DNA of 11,010 nt from Baffinella frigidus (GCA_026770585.1 MU646503.1:206550-217559), one strand, 5' to 3'; shown: positions 1 to 5,946, counted from the stretch's first letter. Translations and numbers: made by a program. Notes: a model not told the origin generated them from the letters alone.

Positions 1-52
1 CCCCCCACAAAAAAAAAGGCCGACACCCTAAGCCCCTTCCCGACACACACAG

Positions 53-179
53 GAGGGGAGAAGGGGGCGTCAGGGGATGGAGGTGTGGGGGCGGAGAATG
101 ATGCGGGGGCGTTGAATGAGGAGGGGGAACTCAAACCGAAACCCGAGGATGTCGAGAAGGCCGCGGAGCTGCTTAGCAG
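53..179 (+). CDS. Exon 1 (as visible) of a plus-strand split gene, TPR-like helical protein
   Basis: This is a candidate internal or first coding exon. It follows a pyrimidine-rich, CCCTAA-containing tract ending in CACACACAG and ends at AGCAG before GTGTCT. The open frame (GGG GAG AAG from 55; GTG at 85 is in frame) gives an acidic, Gly/Glu-rich stretch and then a helical end, EDVEKAAELLSR. The exon stops in phase 2 (AG left over). Joining it to 1555-1628 completes an Arg codon and yields AAELLSRVLSREP, which fits the TPR helix-B spacing: small residue, Leu four later, then three, then Pro five later. TPR domains mediate protein-protein binding; no specific family can be named. The frame stays open past the donor as far as 288, so a non-split reading exists, but the sequence after 180 belongs to a dispersed repeat. 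The true start of the gene probably lies left of the window. Confidence 0.5.
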
Positions 180-185
180 GTGTCT

Positions 186-312
186 CTTCTACCACTCGAG
201 AATGCTAGAGCATCCTATTTATATGTGGAGTTGTAAACATTTGTACCAGGATAAGGTGTTCCAACCTCGTGACTGGCCAATATATGGCTAGTTACGTGAC
301 CAATCAACGAAA
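186..312 (+). repeat. Dispersed repeat copy A, intron 1
   Basis: Shares CACTCGAGAATGCTRGAG, ATCCTATTTA, ATTTGTACCAGGATAA, CCAACCTCGTG and AGTTACGTGACCAATC with 2560-2692. It is followed by GAAAGTTACTACACA, the end motif also found in the hairpin elements at 1299 and 2700. It starts only six bases after the exon 1 donor. Confidence 0.8.
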
Positions 313-521
313 GTTACTACACAAATGCCCACTTTTAAAAGCAGACCGGTTTTAAATAGGCCCCTCTAGCATGCTCGTGTGGTAGCTCTGCCTCAGGTGG
401 CTGACTATTCCTAGATTGGCATGCTGCGTGTGTGGTACAAGTCCGTCAACGTTGCAGCGGAAAAGAGCCCACATGGACTAAGCCATAGCTCGATCTTCCT
501 GGCCCTCAACCCTGAACCCTG

Positions 522-652
522 ATCTCTCAACTCTGAACCCTAAACCCTAAACCCCAAACCCTAATCCCTAATCCCTCATCCCTAATCCCCAATCCATAAT
601 CCATAAACCCTGAACCCTGAACCCTAACCCCTAAACCTTAAACCCTAAACCC
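522..652 (+). repeat. Degenerate telomere-like block, CCCTAAA orientation (intron 1)
   Basis: About 18 imperfect heptamer-type units (CCCTAAA, CCCTGAA, CCCTAAT, CCATAAT). It runs directly into the AAACCCAG acceptor of the exon 2 ghost at 655. Intron 1 otherwise holds a dispersed repeat at 186-312, a 128-bp repeat at 843-970 and a hairpin element at 1299-1424. Confidence 0.85.
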
Positions 653-654
653 AG

Positions 655-699
655 AGTGCTTTCGCGCGAGCCAGCGCATGTGGAGGCACTCTCCTTGCT
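655..699 (+). pseudogene. Ghost copy of exon 2, 5' half
   Basis: The sequence matches 1555-1599 with two changes and has the same AAACCCAG acceptor in front. It reads REPAHVEALSLL, so one change is silent (CCT to CCA) and one is Glu to Val. It breaks off exactly into a telomere-like block of the opposite orientation (TTTAGGG). It has no donor site, so it is probably a fragment, though it could also be used as an alternative acceptor. Confidence 0.6.
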
Positions 700-778
700 T
701 TGGGGTTTAGGGTTTGGGATTTGAGGCTTGGTGGTTAGGGTTTAGGTTTCATGGCTTCTAGGGTCTAGGGTTTAGGCC
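699..778 (-). repeat. Telomere-like block, TTTAGGG orientation
   Basis: Loose TTTAGGG-type units (GGGTTTAGGGTTTGGG and relatives) facing opposite to the block just before it, with the exon 2 half copy between the two. Part of the same text (TTTAGGGTTTGGGATTTGAGG) recurs at 4066-4086. Confidence 0.75.
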
Positions 779-842
779 TCTCGCAAATCCGGTTTAAACC
801 GGGGTTTAATCCGACTGATCGGGCTGTATCGTTTTCGCAGAG

Positions 843-970
843 TGTAGGAGGTGGAGTTAGAATCCATCCGGAAAATGCTCGTATGAGCGGCTGACACGGG
901 GTACAGTAAGTGGCACAATGCGTCGAGCATGTGCGGCGCTGACGCTCGTTGTTTGGCAATAAATTATCCA
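843..970 (+). repeat. 128-bp dispersed repeat, copy A
   Basis: From TGTAGGAGGTGGAG to GGCAATAAATT, about 88% identical by eye to 7040-7166. On the minus strand both copies have an open frame reading CQTTSVSAAHA and then TVPRV and RSYEHFP. Several of the base changes alter residues, so I see no sign of selection on it. Confidence 0.8.
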
Positions 971-1298
971 CCTCTCTTTTCGCAGAGTGCTATCGCGAGA
1001 GCGATTCCGTACAAATCGTCCATCGAAACGATTTCCGTACCAATCGTACATCCTAAGGTTGGTTCCGTGAGGTTATCTTCGTATACGTTGTATACTCGGT
1101 GATATATGACTCTGGGTAGGTGACTCTCTAGAGCATCTTCCTGCTCTCGCGTGTCGCCTCCCAGTCTATCACCTACCTAAACCCTGATGCCTCGACCCTG
1201 AACCGCGCTGTTTCAAGGCGCGCAAAATGCTTTCGGGTTTATAATCCGACTGGTCGGGCTATCGTTGTCGCAGAGTGCTTTCGCCCTAACCTTATCCG

Positions 1299-1424
1299 GG
1301 GAAACCTATTTTTCTTTCATTTGATGGCAACGAAAATTACTACACAATTCGTTCTTATTAGTAACATAAAAGAATCTGTGTAGTAATTTTGATTGCCATC
1401 AAATGAAAGAAAAATAGGTTTCCC
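1299..1424. mobile_element. Foldback element, long-armed hairpin A
   Basis: Arms of about 52 bp (GGGAAACCTATTTTTCTTTC at the left, its complement at the right end) surround a loop near 1351-1371. The inner part (GAAAATTACTACACA ... TGTGTAGTAATTTT) is shared with 2700-2827; the outer arms are not. Typical of a small non-autonomous foldback or MITE-like element. No clear target duplication is visible. Confidence 0.8.
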
Positions 1425-1485
1425 TTGATAAACCCCCGAAACCCTGTAGCAATACAAGTCGTTCTCCTGCAGGCAAAGAGGCTGA

Positions 1486-1552
1486 TCCCCAATCTCTAAT
1501 CCCTAAACCCTGAACCCTGGACCCTTACCCCTAACCCCGAAACCCGAAACCC
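1486..1552 (+). repeat. Telomere-like block leading into the exon 2 acceptor
   Basis: Imperfect CCCTAAA, CCCTGAA and CCCGAAA units ending in AAACCCAG, which is the proposed 3' splice site of exon 2. Confidence 0.8.
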
Positions 1553-1554
1553 AG

Positions 1555-1628
1555 AGTGCTTTCGCGCGAGCCTGCGCATGAGGAGGCACTCTCCTTGCTC
1601 AAGCAGCTCCAGACAGAGGGCGGGCTAG
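1555..1628 (+). CDS. Exon 2 of the plus-strand TPR-like gene
   Basis: This 74-nt exon-like island sits between telomere-like repeats. It is preceded by GAAACCCAG and followed by GTGCACCCTAACC, so both splice sites lie in or touch the repeat arrays. The frame gives VLSREPAHEEALSLL and then KQLQTEGGL: a Pro-capped helix end and a second amphipathic helix, as in a TPR array. It begins with one base, fitting the phase-2 end of 53-179, and ends with one base (G), fitting the two-base start of 2969-3066. Eighteen of 24 codons end in G or C. Two partial copies lie nearby: the 5' half at 655-699 and the 3' half at 1866-1898. The last carries a silent CAG-to-CAA change, which is consistent with a protein-coding origin. 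Which copy is spliced in the real transcript is uncertain. Confidence 0.5.
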
Positions 1629-1631
1629 GTG

Positions 1632-1857
1632 CACCCTAACCCCGAAACCCGAAACCCGAAACCCTAACCCGAAACTCGAAACTCTAAACCCTAAATTCCT
1701 AAACCCTAAATCCTAAACCCACAAACCAGAAACCAGAAACCCTAACCCGAAACTCGAAACTCTAAACCCTAAACCCTAAATCCTAAACTCGAAACCCGAA
1801 ACCCGAAACCCTAACCCGGAACCCTAAGCCTCAAGCCCCAAACCCGAAACCCGAAAC
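1632..1857 (+). repeat. Telomere-like block following the exon 2 donor
   Basis: Mixed CCCGAAA, CCCTAAA and ACTCGAA units with a longer-range duplication (ACCCTAACCCGAAACTCG occurs near 1659 and 1738). It begins three bases after the GT of exon 2 and ends at the exon 2 3'-half copy. The rest of intron 2 (1899-2968) holds inverted and dispersed repeats. Confidence 0.85.
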
Positions 1858-1865
1858 ACGCCGCG

Positions 1866-1898
1866 TGCTCAAGCAGCTCCAAACAGAGGGCGGGCTAG
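1866..1898 (+). pseudogene. Ghost copy of exon 2, 3' half
   Basis: The sequence matches 1596-1628 with a single silent change (CAG to CAA) and is followed by its own donor, GTACACCCTCAACC. It starts at TGCT, the same four bases at which the 5'-half copy at 655-699 ends. The two fragments together therefore equal one full exon with a 4-bp overlap. Confidence 0.6.
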
Positions 1899-1983
1899 GT
1901 ACACCCTCAACCCTCAACCTTAAACCCCTGAGCGCACAACACACTGCAACCTCATGTTTGGAACTACCCGAACAAGCGGTGCT

Positions 1984-2036
1984 GTTAGGGTTCAGGGTTT
2001 AAGGTGCAGGGGTTAGGGCTCAGGGGTTAGGGCTGA
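1984..2036 (-). repeat. Short telomere-like tract, TTAGGG orientation
   Basis: GTTAGGGTTCAGGGTTTAAGG and similar units, opposite to the main orientation in this intron. Confidence 0.6.
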
Positions 2037-2075
2037 GGCCCCTTTGAGAGCCCGAGAGTCGCTTGACTACAGACA

Positions 2076-2208
2076 ACACCTGGCCCGTATTTTCAAAAAC
2101 GAGGTGTCTGAATCAGACACCAAGTGGCTCCAATTCCCTGGGCGAAATGACTTGAGGGGAAATGTATGAGGGCGAAATGACTTAGTCGAAAGACGGGCCA
2201 GGGGTGTT
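2076..2208. repeat. Imperfect foldback with inner hairpin and 30-bp-spaced repeat
   Basis: Outer arms ACACCTGGCCCGT and ACGGGCCAGGGGTGT face each other. Inside are a 9-bp-arm hairpin (GGTGTCTGA/TCAGACACC, 2103-2121) and two exact copies of GGGCGAAATGACTT at 2140 and 2170. Confidence 0.55.
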
Positions 2209-2312
2209 CAGTAGTACTTTCTCCCTCTCTCGTCGCGTGACTCTCTCTTGTTGCTCTCGAGCAGACTTTGAAAGTCAACTTGACGTGAAAAGTCGACTTG
2301 ACGTTGCCGCTG

Positions 2313-2333
2313 TGGAGCAGGAGCACAGGACCT
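2313..2333 (+). pseudogene. Degenerate copy of the exon 3 acceptor and start
   Basis: GTGGAGCAG and GAGCACAGGACCT resemble CTCGAGCAG and GAGCAGAGGAGGT at exon 3. As at exon 3, GTCAACTT-type motifs and CT-rich sequence lie just upstream (2213-2300). Read in the exon 3 phase it gives AQDLLEAGRG, which is open, so it might be an alternative exon rather than debris. Confidence 0.3.
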
Positions 2334-2401
2334 ACTCGAGGCTGGAAGAGGGAGTATTTTAAATGTGGGGATGTTAAATTTAGTACCAGTCACGGGCAGG
2401 C

Positions 2402-2443
2402 TTGGTCACGTAGCTCCCGTATATACGGGAGCTACGTGACCAA
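2402..2443. repeat. 42-bp perfect palindrome
   Basis: Left half TTGGTCACGTAGCTCCCGTAT (21 bp) is followed directly by its exact complement, with no spacer. The arm end ACGTGACCAA also occurs within the dispersed repeats at 293 and 2681. An 18-nt GTGTGAAAATTACTACAC follows at 2457. Confidence 0.9.
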
Positions 2444-2559
2444 ACGCGCCTATTTGTGTGAAAATTACTACACGCCGCTTTTTTTTTACTTGTCAAGGAA
2501 TCCCTGTTTTAAAATAGTCACATTTCTAGCCTCGAGTGGCCACGCGGCGGGCGGCGTTT

Positions 2560-2692
2560 CTCCCACTCGAGAATGCTGGAGGATCCTATTTACATGTGGG
2601 GTTGTAAATATTTGTGGGGTTGTAAATATTTGTACCAGGATAACGTAACCAACCTCGTGCCTTGACTAATTTCGCCCAGTTACGTGACCAAT
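2560..2692 (+). repeat. Dispersed repeat copy B, intron 2
   Basis: Second copy of the 186-312 element. It carries an extra perfect 18-bp tandem duplication (2595-2612 and 2613-2630, TGTGGGGTTGTAAATATT) and runs into the hairpin element at 2700. Confidence 0.8.
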
Positions 2693-2699
2693 CTCATAC

Positions 2700-2827
2700 G
2701 AAAACGGTTTTAATTTGGAACCTTGGGTAATGAAATTTACTACACACCATGATCTTTATTGGTAATATTAAAGCATGTGTGTAGTAATTTTCATTGACGC
2801 CCAAGGTTTCAAATCAAAACCGTTTTC
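2700..2827. mobile_element. Foldback element, long-armed hairpin B
   Basis: Arms of about 52 bp starting GAAAACGGTTTTAATTTGG and ending with the complement. Its core of about 66 bp is homologous to hairpin A and the total length is nearly the same (128 vs 126), yet the outer 27-30 bp of each arm are unrelated. Confidence 0.8.
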
Positions 2828-2968
2828 ACATGAAATCTCACGAAAGTTGCCCTCTCGGAAAGTTGCCCTCCGAGAGGACCCGAAAGCCTGACCCCTACAC
2901 CCAAGACTCAAGCCGTACACAAAAGTCAACTTAACACAAAGTCAACTTTGTCTCTCTCTCTCGAGCAG

Positions 2969-3066
2969 GAGCAGAGGAGGTGGCGGGCGGGCAGCGGTGG
3001 GCAGAAGGGGAAGGGGGGGGCGGGCCTCCTAACCTGACGGCAGAGAAGGAGGATTTCCGCGCAAAG
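2969..3066 (+). CDS. Exon 3 of the plus-strand TPR-like gene
   Basis: The candidate exon follows the best polypyrimidine tract in the window (TGTCTCTCTCTCTCGAGCAG). Upstream of it CTTAAC fits a YTNAY branch point, about 35-40 nt before the AG. It starts with two bases (GA), completing the codon left open by exon 2, and runs 32 codons to CGCGCAAAG before GTCCGT, phase 0. The product goes from a Gly-rich linker (AEEVAGGQRWAEGEGGGG) to a charged helix (NLTAEKEDFRAK) that continues smoothly into exon 4 (AKRLRESARK). The frame would hit TGA a few codons past the donor. The donor is weak. A 19-bp copy of the exon end with its donor lies at 3087-3105, and a degenerate copy of the acceptor and exon start lies near 2319-2333. 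Confidence 0.42.
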
Positions 3067-3086
3067 GTCCGTCCTACACAGAAATG

Positions 3087-3105
3087 AGGATTTCCGCGCA
3101 AAGGT
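3087..3105 (+). repeat. Second copy of the exon 3 end with donor
   Basis: A 19-bp exact copy of 3050-3068 (coding DFRAK then GT), 37 bp downstream. The 20-bp spacer between them, CGTCCTACACAGAAATGAGG at 3070, is the same unit that is tandemly repeated at 4931-5106. Confidence 0.7.
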
Positions 3106-3106
3106 T

Positions 3107-3232
3107 CCACGCCAGAGGGCTCGAAACATCCACTTTTGACATCTTGCAGGGGAAATCCCCTGGATACGTAAGTCAACGACGCCAGATCTGGCGTGGATAA
3201 GGCGTCGGTTTCCCTTGAGCCCTCTGGCGTGG
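3107..3232. repeat. Foldback with nested palindromes in intron 3
   Basis: Perfect 16-bp outer arms (CCACGCCAGAGGGCTC at 3107, complement at 3217) enclose the palindrome ACGCCAGATCTGGCGT (3179-3194) and the hairpin CAGGGGAAATCCCCTG (3147-3162). A consensus-looking GTAAGT lies at 3168. Confidence 0.75.
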
Positions 3233-3370
3233 TTTGGCAGCCCGGTCTCGGTCTGATGCTGTCTTGTGCTACTTTGGTGGGACTTAGCTCTTTTTGAGCC
3301 AAAGTTGACGGGTGTGTACCGCGCACCCATCATGGCAACTTGCGAATAGTCTGTCAATCCTTTTTGAGAG

Positions 3371-3563
3371 GTTAGAGCGTTTGCGGTAATTGTTGTCCGT
3401 TTTGGACATACGGTTTTCCCGTTTCCCGGTTTTGATTTGTACCAGAAGTGTCCATTTAAAGTGTTTCACGAACTTTAAATGGACACTTCTGGTACAAATC
3501 AAAATTGGAAAACGGGAAAACCGCAAGTCCAAAACGGACAACAATTACCGCAAACGCTCTAAC
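3371..3563. mobile_element. 193-bp near-perfect hairpin
   Basis: Two 92-bp arms (3371-3462 and 3472-3563) with a 9-nt loop and no gaps. I count five mismatches by eye (about 95%). Because of the symmetry the two strands give nearly the same short open frame (VLDxRFSRFP), which is a mirror effect and not a gene. Confidence 0.9.
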
Positions 3564-3748
3564 GTTGACGGGGTTTGGAACAACCCCGTCAACTCTTTCC
3601 TTGTTCCACGGAGGGCGCTAGGAGTGTTCTTTCAAAAGTCAATTTGCGCTGGGGCTCGACCAAAAGTGGACAAACGACCGGACAAACGGCTCCAAGAAGT
3701 GACACCGGATAACCCTCAAAGGGCCTTGCGTTGTTTGCATGATGTCGA

Positions 3749-3809
3749 TTTGGTCCTAGAATCCCTCGGCCTACGGTAGGAGGTCCTAGGCAATACCGTA
3801 TGCCTAATT
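3749..3809. repeat. Inverted partner of the foldback at 4753
   Basis: About 61 bp, matching the reverse complement of 4779-4840 with roughly one mismatch (CCTCGGCCTACGGTAGGAGG core). A 10-bp-arm hairpin (TCTGCACACC/GGTGTGCAGA, 3812-3838) follows. Confidence 0.8.
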
Positions 3810-3867
3810 TCTCTGCACACCGCTGCATGGTGTGCAGAAAAACAACTCGCCTCGCTGAGGGTGCATA

Positions 3868-4006
3868 CCACTTAGCAGCGACCCAAGATATTTCCCCCCG
3901 GAGTCTCGGGGAAAATTCCGGTTGGAATCCATAGCAATGGATAAGATTCTAGTACAAATCGTTTGGATGGAATGCATCCGTGAAGACCTCGGTGGCTGCT
4001 AAGTGG
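3868..4006 (-). mobile_element. MITE-like element with CCACTTAGCAGC ends, copy 1
   Basis: 139 bp bounded by CCACTTAGCAGC and GCTGCTAAGTGG (12-bp terminal inverted repeats). Its reverse complement is homologous to 8994-9140 along most of the length, including CTTCACGGAT and AAACGATTTGTACTAGAA. No target duplication is clear. Confidence 0.85.
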
Positions 4007-4022
4007 ATGGTGGCCGTGTTGG

Positions 4023-4064
4023 TACAGGGGTACCTCGCTCATAAGAAAACGCCTCCTCCTAGGA
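4023..4064 (+). mobile_element. Half copy of the TACAGGGGTACC foldback family
   Basis: Only the left arm is present (TACAGGGGTACCTCGCTCAT, AAGAAAACGCCTCCTCCTAG), cut off by a telomere-like TTTAGGGTTTGGG tract. Confidence 0.75.
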
Positions 4065-4116
4065 TTTAGGGTTTGGGATTTGAGGCTTGGTGCTTAGGAT
4101 TGATGGATTAGGGATT

Positions 4117-4146
4117 GGCGCAAGGAAGGTCGGAGAAGCACCGAAA
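4117..4146 (+). pseudogene. Ghost copy of exon 4
   Basis: The frame reads GARKVGEAPK against SARKVGEALK in exon 4; Gly, Glu, Ala and Lys codons differ silently. No acceptor or donor remains. It directly follows a telomere-like tract on the opposite strand orientation. Confidence 0.5.
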
Positions 4147-4221
4147 TCTCGATGATGTTTGCAACGAACCCTAAACCGTGAAGACCTTTCGGGGGTGAGA
4201 AGTGAAAAGTAATGGTTGTTG

Positions 4222-4249
4222 CAGTAATGGTCAACGTTGACCATTACTG
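4222..4249. repeat. 28-bp perfect palindrome
   Basis: CAGTAATGGTCAAC joined directly to its complement. Related half-sites (CCGTTGAYCATTACTGCAAC) occur at 4261 and 4417. Confidence 0.9.
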
Positions 4250-4257
4250 ACCATTAC

Positions 4258-4302
4258 AAACCGTTGATCATTACTGCAACGAAACCGTCCAACGTTTCCC
4301 CA
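4258..4302 (+). repeat. 45-bp direct repeat, first copy
   Basis: Matches 4414-4458 at 43 of 45 positions (AAACCGTTGATCATTACTGC start). The interval between has a 20-bp perfect palindrome (4363-4382, CCGCGTGACCGGTCACGCGG) and an 8-bp-arm hairpin (4319-4342). Confidence 0.85.
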
Positions 4303-4413
4303 ACCCCTAAACCCTAGCAGGTGACTACCAAGGCAGTCACCTCGGACAGTTGGCTTCGGCGTCCGCGTGACCGGTCACGCGGGCGTTCACGAGCCTGCCG
4401 GCGGGGCTGTTCC

Positions 4414-4458
4414 AAACCGTTGACCATTACTGCAACGAAGCCGTCCAACGTTTCCCCA
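4414..4458 (+). repeat. 45-bp direct repeat, second copy
   Basis: Second copy of 4258-4302, differing at two positions. No coding sense is evident in either. Confidence 0.85.
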
Positions 4459-4615
4459 TGTTTTGCATCCACTCGGTGGGCTTCGAGGGTTTCGGATTTG
4501 AATTTGGGGCCGGATTCTGGGGTGTTGCGTGACCAACTTTACACCAGAAAATCCTTCAAGTTAGTTATCTCTGGGCAAGTTGACTTTTGGTGAAAGGTCC
4601 GTGGTCCACCGTGTG

Positions 4616-4690
4616 GTATGTCAACTTATCTGCCCACCCTGTATGTCAACTTATCTGCCCACCCTGTATGTCAACTTATCTGTTCACCCT
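4616..4690 (+). repeat. 25-bp tandem repeat (3 units) before the exon 4 acceptor
   Basis: Three units starting GTATGTCAACTTATCTG; units 1 and 2 are identical and unit 3 differs by two bases. It ends eight bases before the CAG acceptor. Each unit contains CTTAT (YTNAY) followed by a pyrimidine-rich stretch. Confidence 0.9.
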
Positions 4691-4698
4691 GTGTGCAG

Positions 4699-4746
4699 GC
4701 GAAAAGGCTCCGGGAGAGTGCGAGGAAGGTCGGGGAAGCGCTCAAG
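4699..4746 (+). CDS. Exon 4 of the plus-strand TPR-like gene (micro-exon)
   Basis: This is a 48-nt, 16-codon exon encoding AKRLRESARKVGEALK, a basic amphipathic helix. It is bounded by TGTTCACCCTGTGTGCAG and by AAG before GTATTC, with phase 0 at both ends, matching exon 3 before it and exon 5 after it. Joined to exon 5 it reads RKVGEALKLYHGVKQ, a plausible continuous helix. Two further copies of its 3' part lie in the flanking introns: 4995-5028, with the same ten residues SARKVGEALK and three silent changes, and 4117-4146, GARKVGEAPK, mostly silent changes. That pattern argues strongly that the frame once coded, or still codes, for protein. The acceptor is preceded by three tandem 25-bp units (4616-4690), each holding a branch-point-like CTTAT and a pyrimidine tract. 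Confidence 0.52.
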
Positions 4747-4752
4747 GTATTC

Positions 4753-4914
4753 ATAGGCTAACGGCCTGAAAATGGGTTAGTTAGGCATACGGTATTGCCT
4801 AGGACCTCCTACCGTAGGCCGAGGGATCCTAGGACCAAAACGTTTCGGCCTACGGTAGGAGGTCCTAGGCAATGCCGTAGGCCTAACTACCCCATTTTCA
4901 GGCCGTTGCCCTAT
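4753..4914. mobile_element. 162-bp foldback element, CCTACGGTAGG family
   Basis: Arms of about 70 bp (4753-4822 and 4845-4914, loop 22 nt). Outer sequence AACGGCCTGAAAATGGG, inner CCTAGGACCTCCTACCGTAGG. It begins six bases after the exon 4 donor. Confidence 0.85.
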
Positions 4915-4930
4915 TAGTATTCCGCCGTCC

Positions 4931-5106
4931 CGCCCTACACAGAAATGGCACGTCCTGCACAGAAATGACCCGCCCTACACGGAAATGAAAGCAGAGGCAG
5001 TGCGAGGAAGGTCGGAGAGGCTCTCAAGGTAAACCGTCCTACACAGAAATGGCCCGTCCTACACAGAAATGCCCCGCCCTACACAGAAATGCCCCGCCCT
5101 ACACAG
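4931..5106 (+). repeat. 20-bp tandem repeat interrupted by an exon 4 copy
   Basis: Units such as CGTCCTACACAGAAATGGCC at 4931, 4951, 4971, 5035, 5055, 5075 and a partial at 5095. The exon 4 ghost is placed between the third and fourth. A solo unit follows the exon 3 donor at 3070. Confidence 0.9.
4995..5028 (+). pseudogene. Ghost or alternative copy of exon 4
   Basis: The frame reads SARKVGEALK with three silent differences from exon 4 (GGG/GGA, GAA/GAG, GCG/GCT). It keeps a good donor, AAG before GTAAAC, and has CAG just upstream at 4992-4994. It interrupts a tandem array of 20-bp units (4931-4990 and 5035-5106). With CAG at 4994 the entry phase would not match exon 3, so it is more likely a fragment than a working alternative exon. 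Confidence 0.55.
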
Positions 5107-5180
5107 CGGATAAGGACACACTCTCTCTCTTGGGGCGTTCTTAGCACCGGGGGCAGAGGCCTATCCACCCAGCCGGCTAC

Positions 5181-5299
5181 GAAGGGATTTTCGTTCCATT
5201 TCGTGCCGAGTTTCCGTTACCTTATCCGTAGGAATCCCCCTATGTCCCTACGGGTTGCCTACCGTAGGGTCGTAGGTCTTATCGTTTCAAAATCCCTTC
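5181..5299 (+). mobile_element. MITE-like element with GAAGGGATTTT ends, copy 1
   Basis: 11-bp terminal inverted repeats GAAGGGATTTT and AAAATCCCTTC. The interior contains TTTCCGTTACCTTATCCGT and CTACGGGTTGCCTACCGTAG. Confidence 0.8.
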
Positions 5300-5333
5300 A
5301 AAGTCCGCTGTTTGGCTAAGAACTTAGGAATAA

Positions 5334-5514
5334 GCCCTGTAGCCCCTGTGGCCCCTTTTAACCCCTTTTGACCCCTGTAACTTCCTTTTGAACCCTGAAA
5401 TTCCGTTTAGCCCCAGTAACCCCTTTGACCCCTGTAACCCCTGTAACCTCTGTAACCCTCTCGTCCGACCCTAGTAACTTACCACCTGAAACCCTGTAAC
5501 CCTCCCCCATAACG
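5334..5514 (+). repeat. Degenerate CCCTGTAAC-rich tract
   Basis: Pyrimidine-rich imperfect repeats (CCCTGTAACCCC, CCTTTTGACCCCTG), related to but distinct from the CCCTAAA blocks. No gene signal is seen here within intron 4. Confidence 0.65.
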
Positions 5515-5533
5515 CGGGAAACTCCAGGTTTAT

Positions 5534-5583
5534 TAAGTTGACAAACACTACTGCTTCATAAGTTGACAAACACTACTGCTTCA
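5534..5583 (+). repeat. 25-bp perfect tandem duplication
   Basis: Two identical units starting TAAGTTGACAAACACTACTG; a degenerate third lies at 5635-5660. They contain AAGTTGAC, the complement of the motif in the 4616 array. Confidence 0.9.
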
Positions 5584-5946
5584 CGCCAGCGCGAGGTTGC
5601 AGCGCGTCTCTGCCTGCGGAGGAAAGCGGGGGTTATAAAGTTGACTTACGCGACCGCTTCACGCCTAAGTTGTCATGGGGAGAGGTTGGGTGAGACGTGG
5701 CTCCATGTAAATCGTGTATCTCCCGAAACAGCGGTGGTCGCGTGGAAAGATGAGGGGCCATGCAAACAACCTTGGTCGGATAGCCAGGGGGCAAACAGTT
5801 ATTTTCAATTCGGGTACGAATTACGGAAGTTGGACGTGACAAGTACCAGTCGCGTCCGGTTCGTACTAAAAAGTGAGATCCAAAATGGTGTCAATCATCA
5901 TTTCGGCAGCCCAGTTATCTGCGCTCTGACCCCCCCCTCGACACAG

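Noticed and set aside
3284-3779. Two similar open frames on opposite strands sharing VLDxRFSRFP
   Set aside because: They are the two sides of one near-perfect hairpin, so the same peptide is produced by symmetry.
4931-5106. CRISPR-like array
   Set aside because: Units are contiguous 20-mers without unique spacers, and the context is eukaryotic.
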